A DNA stretch of 64,000 bases from Phytoseiulus persimilis (taxonomy: Eukaryota > Arthropoda > Arachnida > Mesostigmata > Phytoseiidae): the NCBI GenBank assembly GCA_037576195.1, contig CM075101.1:12028001-12092000 (forward strand), written 5' to 3'. Positions 24,400 to 35,200 of this stretch are shown here, one piece after another; the stretch's first letter is position 1; each line of letters begins with the position of its first letter. Under the pieces are notes generated by a model that saw only the letters and a program-made list of their open reading frames with translations, had not been told where the DNA came from and made no database searches. Both the position numbers and the translations under genes were made by a program.

Positions 24400-25187
24400 G
24401 AAGGGAGGGAATCGACGAGTTGTTCAACCAGAGGTTAGTTCTCTCAGTGATCGGAGATTTCAATCGGCTTCGTAGTTGAGCGACCAGGATCAATTGAAGG
24501 TGGACTCTCTCTCTCTCGACGGAGGCCTGAATCCAACTGAACAATACCCCGCGGTCGACTCTACAACGTTGTCAGATCTCGAACAGGTCACAAGGAACAA
24601 GCTTTTCTGTCCACGAACGAATTCTCGTGGAGCTCATTGAAGCAAGATTGCAGAGAGCTGATTTTTCACCGCTCGGTGTCCCACGGTGAGGGACTCCGAT
24701 TCATTTTCCGCCGATCCGTTCCCTCCCGAGTTCTAGTGCCTCAGCTGCTGCTCCTCTCCTTTCGTTCTTCTCGGACCGACCCACCGAACTCGTGCCCTTG
24801 AATGGAAGAAAAATTAATCTTGTCGTCGGCGCGCCGAAGTGGGGAATCGACTCTCCTGCAAATGGTCCGAGCAGGGTGCAGGAGCGCTGGAGACCACGAG
24901 ACGCCACCCTTCCATTTGTTTTCGGCTGATCCGCAAACGAAGCCAGCGCGCTCGCTGCTCCGCGACAGACACGTCGTCCCGCTCCTTGTGTTGTCGTAGC
25001 CTGTTGGTCTTGTCGTAGGACGTCCCCCCGCCATCGTAGCTGTTGTTCTTGTGGGCATTGTTGCTCCAGCCGCCGCCGTCGTCGTCGCGGCTGTCCTTGC
25101 CGCTATCGCCTCCGCCGCCGCAGGTGTTTACAGTTTGTCGTTCACTAAGCAGCTGACTAACAAAGAGACCACCGATTGTTGTTACAG

Positions 25188-25960
25188 GCGCTCGAGACGT
25201 ACGGACTGCTAGAGGAGCAGGTGGCCGAGTTCAAGGAGGCGTTCCTTCTGTTCGACAAAGACTGTGACGGAATGATCACTGCCGCCGAACTCGGCGTTGT
25301 CATGAGATCCCTCGGTCAGCGACCAACTGAACAGGAACTCAAGAAGATGGTCACCATGGTCGACCAGGACGGAAACGGTTCGTTGCTAGGGTTCCTGTGT
25401 GCCGCCGCGGCAGCGATTATGAATAATGGTCGAATACTCATCGCATGGGACTCGGGCTCCTCGGGAGTTCGTACGCAGAGCATGCGTCCCAACCTTCGAG
25501 GAGGCTGTTGGCCAATGCACGAGATGACCTCCGGATCAGGGTTTCGAGCACGATGCCCAATAATTGGAATTTCGACACGATCCCAGTTGGGCAAACCACG
25601 TGGCAGTTTCGGCGCTCATAATATCCTTCGCTTGTCGAGACTTGTACCTAGCCATACACTCAATCAGCTCTTTATTTTTTCTTTCCGACAGGAACGATAG
25701 AGTTCAACGAATTCCTCATGATGATGTCCAAGAAAGTGAAGGAAGCAGACAGCGAAGAAGAGCTGCGTGAAGCGTTCAGGGTTTTCGATCGCGACGGCGA
25801 TGGCTTCATTTCGCGAGAGGAACTCAAGCACGTCATGAACAATCTCGGCGAAACGCTATCAGACGACGACGTAGAAGATATGATCCGGGAGGCCGATCGG
25901 GACGGAGATGGTAAAATTAACTACGATGAGTTTGTTCTCATTATCACCTCCGCCAAGTAG
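25188..25960 (+). CDS. Calmodulin-like EF-hand calcium-binding protein (5' exon missing)
   Basis: Exons 25188-25377 and 25692-25960 splice in phase 1 across a 314-nt intron, which falls at the sixth residue of EF-hand 2. The protein (152 residues from the exon start) has four EF-hand loops: [24 protein letters not shown] (spanning the intron), [12 protein letters not shown] and [12 protein letters not shown], with the calmodulin spacing and the central-helix sequence [16 protein letters not shown]. Differences from calmodulin include Cys and Met in loop 1 and an N-terminus [11 protein letters not shown]. All four loops keep the acidic ligands, so calcium binding is expected; targets are unknown. 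The exon starts directly after a gttacag acceptor with no ATG, so at least one 5' exon lies upstream and was not identified. It resembles the arthropod neo-calmodulin-like group more than canonical calmodulin. Confidence 0.93.
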
Positions 25961-26239
25961 GCCTCTCCCTGGCAGATAGACGGCCGAGCGAGTGAGTGAA
26001 TCGGCAAGCCGGCCGGTCACAAACAGTCAGATTGTTGGCCGCCGGCCACCCGGCTCGGATGCTGGATTGCCGAACTCGAGAGACTTCCTGGCATCAGCGG
26101 CATTAGCATTCGGGGTCAAGATGAAGACAAAAGAAGCAATCTCCAAATTCTCCAGAGGAAGTCTTCTGCAGCGTCCAATCTTTCGACGGCAGGACAGCTT
26201 CGCGCCAAAAACCTCCGCTTCGTCTAGAAACGACAACGA

Positions 26240-26275
26240 TTTATTATTATATACATAAAAATGGATATATATATA
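26240..26275. repeat. TA-rich microsatellite
   Basis: Short ATATATATATA-type runs about 300 bases after the calmodulin-like stop codon, probably in or near its 3' untranslated region. No clear AATAAA was noted between the stop and this point. Confidence 0.6.
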
Positions 26276-27354
26276 CTGTTACACAAACGTGCATAAATCG
26301 CAGGCCTTGTGGAGCTCCTGTGTCGAGTTGAACTTTGCAGTTCTTCTTCATCCGTTTTCTGGCGACCCTCTCTCTGGTGCGTTCGGATGATCCGGCTCTA
26401 GCCGACGGCGTAGTTTGTGGTGGGGACCTGTCGAGTGAGATTTGGAGTTCAATTAAGAGACACCCACGATTGGATCGTTGATCCTACACACTCCTTCCTC
26501 AGAAGGGGATCAAGAGACCCCAGCGCATATCGAGTCCGACGAGCTGGTGAGATAGATCAGTTGTCCTACAAACTCGAAGCCGAACATGCAAAACGAGAGT
26601 CAACTTCGAATAATATGGCACGGCACAGGTCCCGGATCATGGTGCACGCGTCGTTCTCAGTGCTATGTCACTGACTTGATGTCAGTCTTCCTCCCCCTCT
26701 GCATGTTTCTCCATACTCGATCGTGCGGCTGCGAAAGCCTTCAGCTTTTCCAAAGAAGGCACAGTCTTCCACCGATCCGATCCCGACTGGTCTGAAGAAT
26801 CTCGATTTCTCCAGGAGAACGAGCTCGGAAATTCTCTGCTACAGGCTCGAAGTGGCTGAGCGAGTGATCATTTCATCGTCTCTCATGTCAAACACCCAAT
26901 CGAAGTGACTCCCAGACACGGAAACAAGTTCCAGATTCCAATTATTCTCAATCAAAGTACAAAAAGGGAAGCATAGAGCGGCCCACTACGAATCAACTTT
27001 GAACTTCGTTCCTGGGAAAACTCAGAGGTTGATGGGACTGCATATTCCCTCGCTTAGGTCCGAGGATTTCCAACTGATGGGAGTGCCCTTAAGCCTTGCG
27101 AAGAGAGGGACGTCTCGTTACCCATGTTCAACAAGAATTTCCTCCTCGTGGGGTCGGTTGCAGAAGTCCCTCAGATGCGAGACTTAGAGGCAATCAGATA
27201 AGACTTGGACTTCGAAATTACGTCGAGAGCTTGAACGAGCGCGTGTTGCAGTTTCAGCGGATAGTTGGGAGCCAGTGGCTGAACATCGTCGTGTGCTTTC
27301 GGAGGTTTGGACTGCTTTTTCGAAAATAAACATTTTTCAGATCATATTTCTCAG

Positions 27355-27915
27355 GTTTCGATTCCGTGCGTGCGAATTCCGTGTCAGGGAGCGCTAGTTT
27401 AGATAGCTCGGAGAGCTCCGTCGACCGGAAAGCCAGACGTGCCGAGCCTCTGAGTCTGCACACAACCGCACCGTACAGGATCCCCTCTTCCCGTTGATCT
27501 CATTCGAACGGTTTGCGATGTCTGTATGTGAGGCAAGGGCCTCGAAAAACGGACTCAATCGTTCGAACCAGTGTGCCTCATCGTCGATCCCTCGCAGGTC
27601 AGCCTACTAGCGGCCAACCACCGGGTGTTGAAGCAGGCACCGTTGACGAACAGAGGCGTAAACACTCTCGGGCGAGAAGGTTCGTCCATGCGGCTTTCGG
27701 TGCTCGATGACACGGACGAGACGACTGAGCAAATGACGGCTCGGTCTCATGAACTGAGCCTTTGCATTAGATCGCCGTTCGCAACCGGTGGAACGTCATC
27801 AGGGAGCTCACATTCCCTCGGAAGGTTGATGGAATCTCGAACAGATTCCACTTCTACGAAGTCTGTTTCGAGAGATGCCGCCTCCAAAGCGATTCGATTT
27901 CGAGATCATCATTAA
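27355..27915 (+). CDS. Candidate 3' exons of a serine-rich protein
   Basis: Seen: after a tttctcag acceptor, 27355-27497 encodes a serine-rich segment (SVSGSASLDSSESSVDRK); 27572-27915 encodes another (FATGGTSSGSSHSLGRL) ending in TAA. They can be joined in phase 1 through a weak CCC|gttgat donor and an aaccag acceptor (about 77 nt), but the first may instead end at its own TGA. Composition strongly suggests coding of a disordered region. No family is recognised. Confidence 0.3.
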
Positions 27916-28213
27916 ACACACGTCATTAATGGATCCAGAGGGACGCTGGAGCGGGGATTCCGACGGCGGTAGGATGCCCTGGAGATTGTGAAACTACCGA
28001 ACGGACCCAGAGCCCCGTTCAAGGCCATCTTTATCCTCATGACCTTCAAATACGCACGGATGAGCGAAGTTCGAGGAGCAGAATGTCCCTGGAGCGCACC
28101 CCATTCCAGTCAATACATCAGACAAGGCATAGATGCTACAATCGTCCGTTCTCTTCCACTGGTGGGCTTGAGATTTTCGAATCCAAAGTGCCGCATTTTT
28201 TGGCATTGGTTTT

Positions 28214-28560
28214 TTGGCACAATGGACTTCAACTATCCAGAGGTCTTCTCAAAGACGCTTGATGAAGCAAGTGAAAGGAAAATTGTGCGGACACTTCTGG
28301 AAGACCATTGATCGAATTTTAAAAGCATTCGGACAGATCTCATCGCTGACTCGTATGAGAGCTCGATAACGCCGTATGCCGTATCTCAGATGATGCATCG
28401 CTTCACAGAGGCTAAGCGCGGGAAGGTCTCCGGCATTTCTGCCGTCTGGTCGGAGCTTCGAATGAAATGTTCTGGGTTGGCTTACCGATTCGAAAAGAAC
28501 ACATTATGTCCAAACGGCTCCATCCGCCTCGGTCTGTTCACAATAGCATGGAACATTCTC
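28214..28560 (+). pseudogene. Possible broken coding sequence with in-frame TGA
   Basis: One plus-strand frame reads coding-like from MDFNYPEVFSKTLDEASERK, hits TGA at 28309-28311, then continues in the same frame (SNFKSIRTDLIADSYESS) to about 28560. The single interruption in an otherwise open 115-codon frame suggests recent decay, or an unrecognised splice. Unknown family. Confidence 0.2.
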
Positions 28561-28956
28561 TGAACCAGGTCGAGGTGGGAGATTTGAAAAACTGTCATTG
28601 GTCGCTCCGGATTTATCTAATTTCGTGCACGAACTCCAGGATTCTTGGCGGTACCAGGTCTCCAGCCAGAGAAAATTATGCTGTGCGCGGAGAGACACAC
28701 GAAGAAATCGACCTCGATTCCTACCCCCACACGATTCCTCCACGATTCCTGAACAACAAATCTCGCCAGAAGTCGGCTCGAGCGGTGAGTGCAGGCTTCA
28801 GGCACCGGCTGTCCGGGCTCACCCAGAGGGCATTTTAGGGGGAACTCGATCACATTCCGTAATTCCGACGCAGACAACCGACGAACTGCAAGACACGATA
28901 AGGGTCAAGGAGGCGTTCGCTTCGGCAGAGGAGCGCTGATCGCGAAGCTGAATGTT

Positions 28957-30139
28957 ATGGCGACACGTCCATTAGGAGAGATCAACTCTGAACCTGATGA
29001 TGACCGATTCGCGAGACGTTTCTGTGACCGAACTGGGCCAGATTCAGGAGAAAGACGGAACCGATCCGACTCCGAGGACGACGTGATCTCCGACGATGAT
29101 CTACGTGAGACCTCAGATTTAAGGTATGTTTCCTTCTTTCTCCTCTGCACCGCTACCGGAACGAGGAGCGTAACGGAATATCGTCAATGATCCTCTCAAA
29201 GCCGAATCTAAACTCCTTCCGGGATTCCTCTGCGACCGAAAGCCGCCCCACTGTTCCGTCAGAAGAAAAGGAGTGCTCCTTCCGATCCGTTCAAGATCTG
29301 TTTCTATGGCGCGGGAGGAACCTGTCACGCAACTCGAGAATCTCACGCGGGAAGCCCCTGCGCAGGAGAACGCTCGACTATTCTATGAATCTTCACTCCA
29401 TCCATCTGCCATACGATGTCTCTTCCTCGAGAAGGATTCCCCGCGATCTCTCTAGAAGAATGTTTCGACTTCGCCTCCGCTCAGAGTATGCTCTAACAAA
29501 GAGGCTCCGCGAAGCTAGTGATCCTCGGTACCTAATTCCTGATTCACAAGGGAGTATATACCTCTAAACCTCCCTGACGTTGCAGTCGAGCGGATAAAAA
29601 CCCCAGCAGAACGGAATCCTCGCACCTGCTGGCAGAGTTGGAAAGCCGACCTCCACGCACAACACCTCTGGTCTTCGTCAGTGATTGTGACAAACTCGAT
29701 TTATTAGAACGGAAGAGCGACAAAACTTCCCTTCGATTCGAAGAAAAAGCCCGTGCAGGGCTTTTCAGCGGAGGGTCGATAGATTCCTGGCCAGGAGGCG
29801 AAGGAAATCCCAGAACAGAGATGACATACGACTCAGCGGAATTGCGAATTCCAACTCCCCCCTCTCCTCGGGAATGGAAGCAGGCGTAATCTCCGGCGTC
29901 ATGAGGCGGCTCGATTCGAGAAGCAGGCGAGCGTATTGTTGTGTCTCAGTGCGCCGATACGCGACGCCGCAGTACTTCCAGCGCCAGTGGACCAGCGCAG
30001 CAGAAAACCGATGCCGGAAGCCACAAGAGACTCCGCTCCAATCTTCACTCAGTTGCCGGAGTCACCGCGGATTACAAGTGCACCAAACCGACGTAGAAGG
30101 TCAGCGGCCGCCCGACGATCATCCGGAATCCGTTTCTAA
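28957..30139 (+). CDS. Candidate three-exon gene, acidic then Ser/Pro/Arg-rich protein of 217 residues
   Basis: Seen: exon 1 28957-29123 from ATG (MATRPLGEINSEPDDD) with an acidic run (SDSEDDVISDDDL), ending TTAAG|gtatgt; exon 2 29586-29885 after gacgttgcag; exon 3 29950-30139 after tgtgtctcag, ending in TAA. Both introns (462 and 64 nt) are phase 2 and the joined frame is open throughout. Exon 3 is rich in Ala, Pro, Ser and Arg (RRRRSAAARRSS). The composition suggests a disordered, possibly nuclear protein. No domain is recognised. This is one of the better supported unknown genes because two independent splices agree. Confidence 0.45.
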
Positions 30140-30544
30140 AGGTTCGGGTCCTGCGAGGCGGCTTTCGCTTCGAATTTCCCGTCGTCCGGCTGAACTTTGT
30201 AGGTCCAAGGCTCACCCGACCTCCATACGAAGCGCTCCCCGAAAACGCGTGTGAGAGTGCAATCAAAACGGCCGAAGGAGCTCCTGTTGGTGCACACCTA
30301 GAGTAACGAGACGACTGAATTAGGTAAGAGTTGTCAAGTTTTTGTCATCTCTCCGGGGACGTCATCAACGCGCAAGAAAGGTTTCCTCGGTCCCTGCTCT
30401 GATACACGGCGCTGTGGGAACTTCCTTCTCAAGACCCCAAGAGCGGTCAATTGCACCGGGAATAAGGGAGAGTTCCCTCGAGAGAACCGCGGCTTCGTGT
30501 TGTGGCCGCACGAACGGAAACATCACGAATGCCAGCCATCCCAC

Positions 30545-31060
30545 AATTTTCGAGTCCGAATACAAATCTACGCCGGATTCGAGTCTGAATCTGACTCCGC
30601 ATGAATCCGGATTTGGAGTTGGATTCGGCATCGAGTCTGAATCTGAATATGGACTCTTATGTGTTTGCATCTCCGGCAGCCTCATATGGGGCGCCGCGTA
30701 GCCCCTGAACCGAAATATCGCCAGTTGTTCGAATCCACCGCCGCGAGTCTACTGAAAAAATGCCATTCGACACCTGGGGGCCCACGAAAAGTACCGGCTC
30801 CCGGGATCCGGTCCCGGATTCATATCCAAACTCGTGGTCCCATCTGTGGTCCGAACCACCCGATTTCCGTGTTTCCAATTCAGTGTTGGATTCTGACTCG
30901 GATGAATCCACAGACTCTGCTCGGATCCGATTCCGCTCTTTGAATCCGATTCCGTTTCGGCATTCGATTCCAGATTCTGATTCGTATCCAACGGCAGAAC
31001 TTCAGTGTGGATTCGGGTCCAGATCCTGGGGAAATACCATAAGTTTGGATTCAGTTCGTC
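30545..31060. repeat. Degenerate GATTCN-rich region
   Basis: Dense imperfect repetition of GATTCG, GATTCC and GAATCC hexamers on both strands, in patches separated by ordinary sequence. It creates spurious frames rich in Ser, Glu, Asp, Asn. It looks like an old hexamer microsatellite. Confidence 0.6.
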
Positions 31061-31178
31061 GGAACCGAATCATATTCTTCTCGGGTTCGCTGCTCCAAAG
31101 ACGCTAGCAGAGGCTTCTGAGATCCACCGCCGTCTATATCCGTATTCATCGGTTCTCTCCTTCAGAATCATTTCTGCT

Positions 31179-31216
31179 CGACCGCTCCGTTTTTACGAGG
31201 ACAAACGGAGCGGTCG
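31179..31216. repeat. Perfect 14-bp inverted repeat with 10-base loop
   Basis: CGACCGCTCCGTTT at 31179-31192 pairs with AAACGGAGCGGTCG at 31203-31216. It is followed by three close copies of a CGATGGGGTT-like motif. Role unknown; could be an RNA hairpin or the tip of a mobile element. Confidence 0.7.
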
Positions 31217-31867
31217 ATGGGGTTCGATGGGGTTTTCAATGGGGTTCGAATGCAAACGAATCAGATCCGTTGGCATACTTGCCCGACAGGTGGGCTCCAG
31301 GCGGCTATGATCGTAGAGCATCGTCTCCAGCCTTCTGAGTCTGTCGTCATCTCGCTGCTGGGAGCTCTTCAAGCTTCCTCAGAGCTCAGATTTTTGAACG
31401 CCCGAAGTGTATCATCGTCGTCATCCGAGAGTCCTATCTCATTCGCATCTCTGGAAGGAATGGCGCTCCTCGGCCGTGGTTCAACTGACGAAGGCATCGC
31501 GTTGCTTCTGTCTTTCCTTGGCCCCCATCTCGAAAATGAACATGCTCCGAAGCCCAGGACGCGGATCGTTGTATCGACCAAGACGTATCGCAATGCTGGA
31601 AGTTCCATCACACGGGCGGCCACCTCCAAAGAGCGTGAAGGGCTTGAGGGATCTGATTTGTTCGCTGGAGCTCCGTCCTCGGATTCCCCTCAGATACGGT
31701 GTCTGACATCGCTCTCTGATGATAGAAGCTGGTTTGAAGTGTACGTAACGGCTCCCATGGACAAACCGACTCTGGACTTGCATAGTATCTTCTCTCAGCT
31801 CCCTCGAGGATTTCCCTCCTCGAAACGTGATCCAGGAAGCATGAGTAGTGGTAACCTTGAGGCGTGA
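31217..31867 (+). CDS. Unrecognised open frame, 216 codons
   Basis: Open from ATG immediately after the hairpin to TGA, with a serine run (SVSSSSSESPISF) and a mixed C-terminal half. The opposite strand is also open over 31369-31629 and reads NEIGLSDDDDDTLRAF, so the coding strand is ambiguous. A frame this long may arise by chance in a window of this size. Confidence 0.2.
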   Translation: MGFDGVFNGVRMQTNQIRWHTCPTGGLQAAMIVEHRLQPSESVVISLLGALQASSELRFLNARSVSSSSSESPISFASLEGMALLGRGSTDEGIALLLSFLGPHLENEHAPKPRTRIVVSTKTYRNAGSSITRAATSKEREGLEGSDLFAGAPSSDSPQIRCLTSLSDDRSWFEVYVTAPMDKPTLDLHSIFSQLPRGFPSSKRDPGSMSSGNLEA

Positions 31868-32200
31868 CTAAGGGGCTGAGGATATTGTCCCGGGTCGAAC
31901 TCATGACGTCGATCATTGACAGAGCGAGAGGATTTGAGGGTGAATGGGAAGAAGAGCACGTAAAAGATCTCAGAGTTGGGAGAAAAGCTGGTGCACATCA
32001 TAAAATGTCGAAAACGCAGTTTTGAGGTGCGAAATCCTTGAAAAATGGGAACGGAAATTTTACCAAAATGTTGCTCTGCACTTCTGGCTTTCCGGGACTA
32101 AAGCGAAAACAACGAAGATTTTCTCTGCTTTTCCCCAGGGTGATTCCTGATTTCCTGATTCGATAGTGCAAACGTAGAACTGTGGATTCTCTCGCGAAAC

Positions 32201-32285
32201 TTTGTGTGGACATATGGAGTCGTAGAGTTTCCCCAATTTTGTGTGGACATATGGAGTCGTAGAGTTTCCTCAATTTTGTGTACAT
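32201..32285. repeat. 37-bp tandem duplication
   Basis: Two adjacent 37-bp units beginning TTTGTGTGGACATATGGAG differ at one position, followed by 8 matching bases of a third. Simple tandem duplication. Confidence 0.85.
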
Positions 32286-32299
32286 AATTTCTCTCCCAT

Positions 32300-35200
32300 G
32301 TCAGATGCCCTTCCTTCTTCCGCAGAATAGAAAACCTGGGAGACCGAGCCAAAATTCGCGACGAGACACTGCTTGCAAACTCACTCAGAGAATCGTGTTT
32401 TAGAGCTCCAAATATTCAAGAATAACGAGTTGTTCGGTATTTCCTTCTTGGGGCGATTCGCGGAACGCGGCAGAGAGCAATCATGATATCCGTTATCCAA
32501 TGCAGCCTTGAGGGGGGAAGGGCATGAGAGTCTCCAAATTGATTGATTTCGACGAGGAACAAAGCAGAGTCCATGATTCTCATCATCAAGGAATAGGTAA
32601 TGAAGTGGACAGGCATTGGATCCGGGAGGATGTCACATTTCCGGGCAGCTTTGTCGACGAACTTCCTCTGAAAGCCTTCGATCGCACGGATACCACACTA
32701 AGGTCAGGGTCGACAAACCCCTGAACCACAGAACAGCCCAGGAATCACGAGGGACAGGTACGCCTCGCATGATAAAAATTTCGCAGTCGGAAGTTTGCAG
32801 TTCGGCTGGCGGGCGGCACTTTCGCCAGTGTTTAATTCGGGTTCCTGATCAGGCCAAGCATCCCTCTTCTAGCAGCGCTCAGAGATGACCACGGGAAATT
32901 GATTTTCAAAAAGGACTTCCAGCTTGGACCCTCTGCGTCCGATTCCGGAAACAGGGGGTTCGTAGGAACACTTGAGAACCAAACCTCGAAAAAGGCATCG
33001 CCTCATTCTGAGACCTGAAACAGCGTTCCAAGCCAGTGTGCGCCGTCTGAGGTTGATTCGTCGATCGCGTGTCAACTGAAGTGAACTCTGGTGTCAATCA
33101 GAACTCGTTAAACCGAGTTGATTTTCCTCGAAACTGTCAGTGCTTGCTGAGCCGCGGAGTGCGAGGAGGGTTACCGAATCAGTTCTCGAATGCTGTGAAT
33201 ATAGCATTCAGGACACTCTGTGGAGAAAGGCGACCGGCGTTCTTCCAGTCCAAAAGGCCGTCGCGCCCCCTGCCACCTCTTTTGTTGCTCACTCACACTG
33301 CTTCGAAGATCGTCACCCTTGAAAATAACGCAGCGTTCCGAAAAGAAACTCGTGACGGAGCTGTCCGTTCCGTGACGCTCCTCCTACTTCTCGCGGCGAG
33401 GCTACTTCAGCCATGAATAAAATCAGCCTCCTGCAACTTTCAGCGGTCGAGACTCCTCGGATGAAGGAAGAACGTCGCGAACTCCATTTGATTCGTCTGA
33501 GCTCCCCGATTCCTTGTTCGATCCCCCGTTCAGAATAACTCGTTCCGACTGAAACACGAGACGTTCTCGGGAGAAGAGTACACACCCCCGAAAAAGAGGT
33601 TTAGGTGATATCGAAGGGACTACAAAGGCCGTCGAACCTTGTATGATCGCCGTCTGGACAGCGAGCCCATCGTCAGATTGGGATACGCTTTCTCGTGCAC
33701 CGCGCACGAGAAACCAACTCCAACCACTCGAAATTGGATTCGGTCCAAACCACGAAAACGAGAAGAGACTTCTCAGCTCGCCACCGGAAAGCCAGATGGC
33801 CGGGTTGAAGAGTCGGACCCAAGGTCACGAGGACGCGCATGTCAGGTTTATTTCTGCGTAGTCGACATTTCAGAGAAGTGAGGCTAGAAGTTCCGAGAGA
33901 ACTCTCCAACGAGTGCAGTTTCGATCGCAACGTCTCGACTGTTTCGTGGAGTACAGTTGAATAGATTCCCTCCCGCTCCACTTCGAGAACGGCCTCTTCG
34001 TTTATGGCTGAATGGCATATTTTACCGATTCCCGAAGACACAGCTGGTGAAACTCTCAAATTCAACTGCGACTAAACTACGACCCTAATCCCCGAGAACG
34101 CCAACACGAAAGCTGCAGAGTTTGAGAACGAACAAGCTGGACAGATGTGTCGAGGCAGAGGAATACTGTTGCACCAGGTCTTTAGAACTCAAGAACCTCC
34201 ACCGTTGCAGTCTGCAATGAATACAATCCTGAACATCATCGACCAGTAGTTCTACACCGCCCTTTTGGAAACAGCTTGGCCTGGTTCGCGGTTCCCGAGT
34301 GAGTTCCAAAGCTCTTTGGAATCAGAGGGAGGGGAGACCGGAACGCATTGGGGCCCCTCCGACGTCTGAGCGAGGTTATTAGAGTTTGTCGGGGACTAGA
34401 AAGAAATGGTTCAAATCCTGATTCACCAGAGGTAGATGGGAGTTACTTTTTGCGAGGGTAAGGTTTTTGCAATAAGAGGAGAAGCATTGCCAGGTATCAG
34501 GGGGCTCGCTTCGCTGAACCGGAGACGAACATTTCATCCCCTCTCAATATTCACCCTTGCGCCAAAGCAGCTGACATTCCCGAGCAAACGAAATCCTGCC
34601 GTTTCCGGTCCGGAATGAGTTTCTTATCGATGACAAATATTCAAGCTCGAACAGGGGAATATGTTTCCGGCTCGACGATAGTCTGAACAACAAGAGAGAA
34701 GCGGACCAATTCCTTCAGGATCCTTCCCAAAGCACGGAACAAATCCATCCCATCCCGTTATGCCTTTTCTCGGTTCTCAGCTGTCTTCTGAGGCTCTTTT
34801 CTCGTGGATACTCATTCGCGGAATTATCTCCGAGGGCACCTGTTATAGAATCAGATCCCCGCAATGAGTATTCGTCTGATCCACACGCTTATCTACACTA
34901 CTCGTTAGGCTCTCGAATTCACCTACAGTCATCGTTTCCATAGATTTTATCCCAATCAACTTTTCCTCTGTGAGCGGAACGTTCGCACCATCTTTAAAGA
35001 GTTAATCCAGGATATCCAAGGTCCGACAGAGGTTACGCGTGTGTGACAGTTGGTTGACAACGGTCGCGATACGCAACCACCAAACCACTGTGCGATCACC
35101 ATCAGCGCACTTGAAATATTCACATCGGATTCCTGCGAGCCCGATTCGAATTTCGAGCCCTCCATCTTGACGAAATTGCTGTTGTCGTGGTGATACTCGA

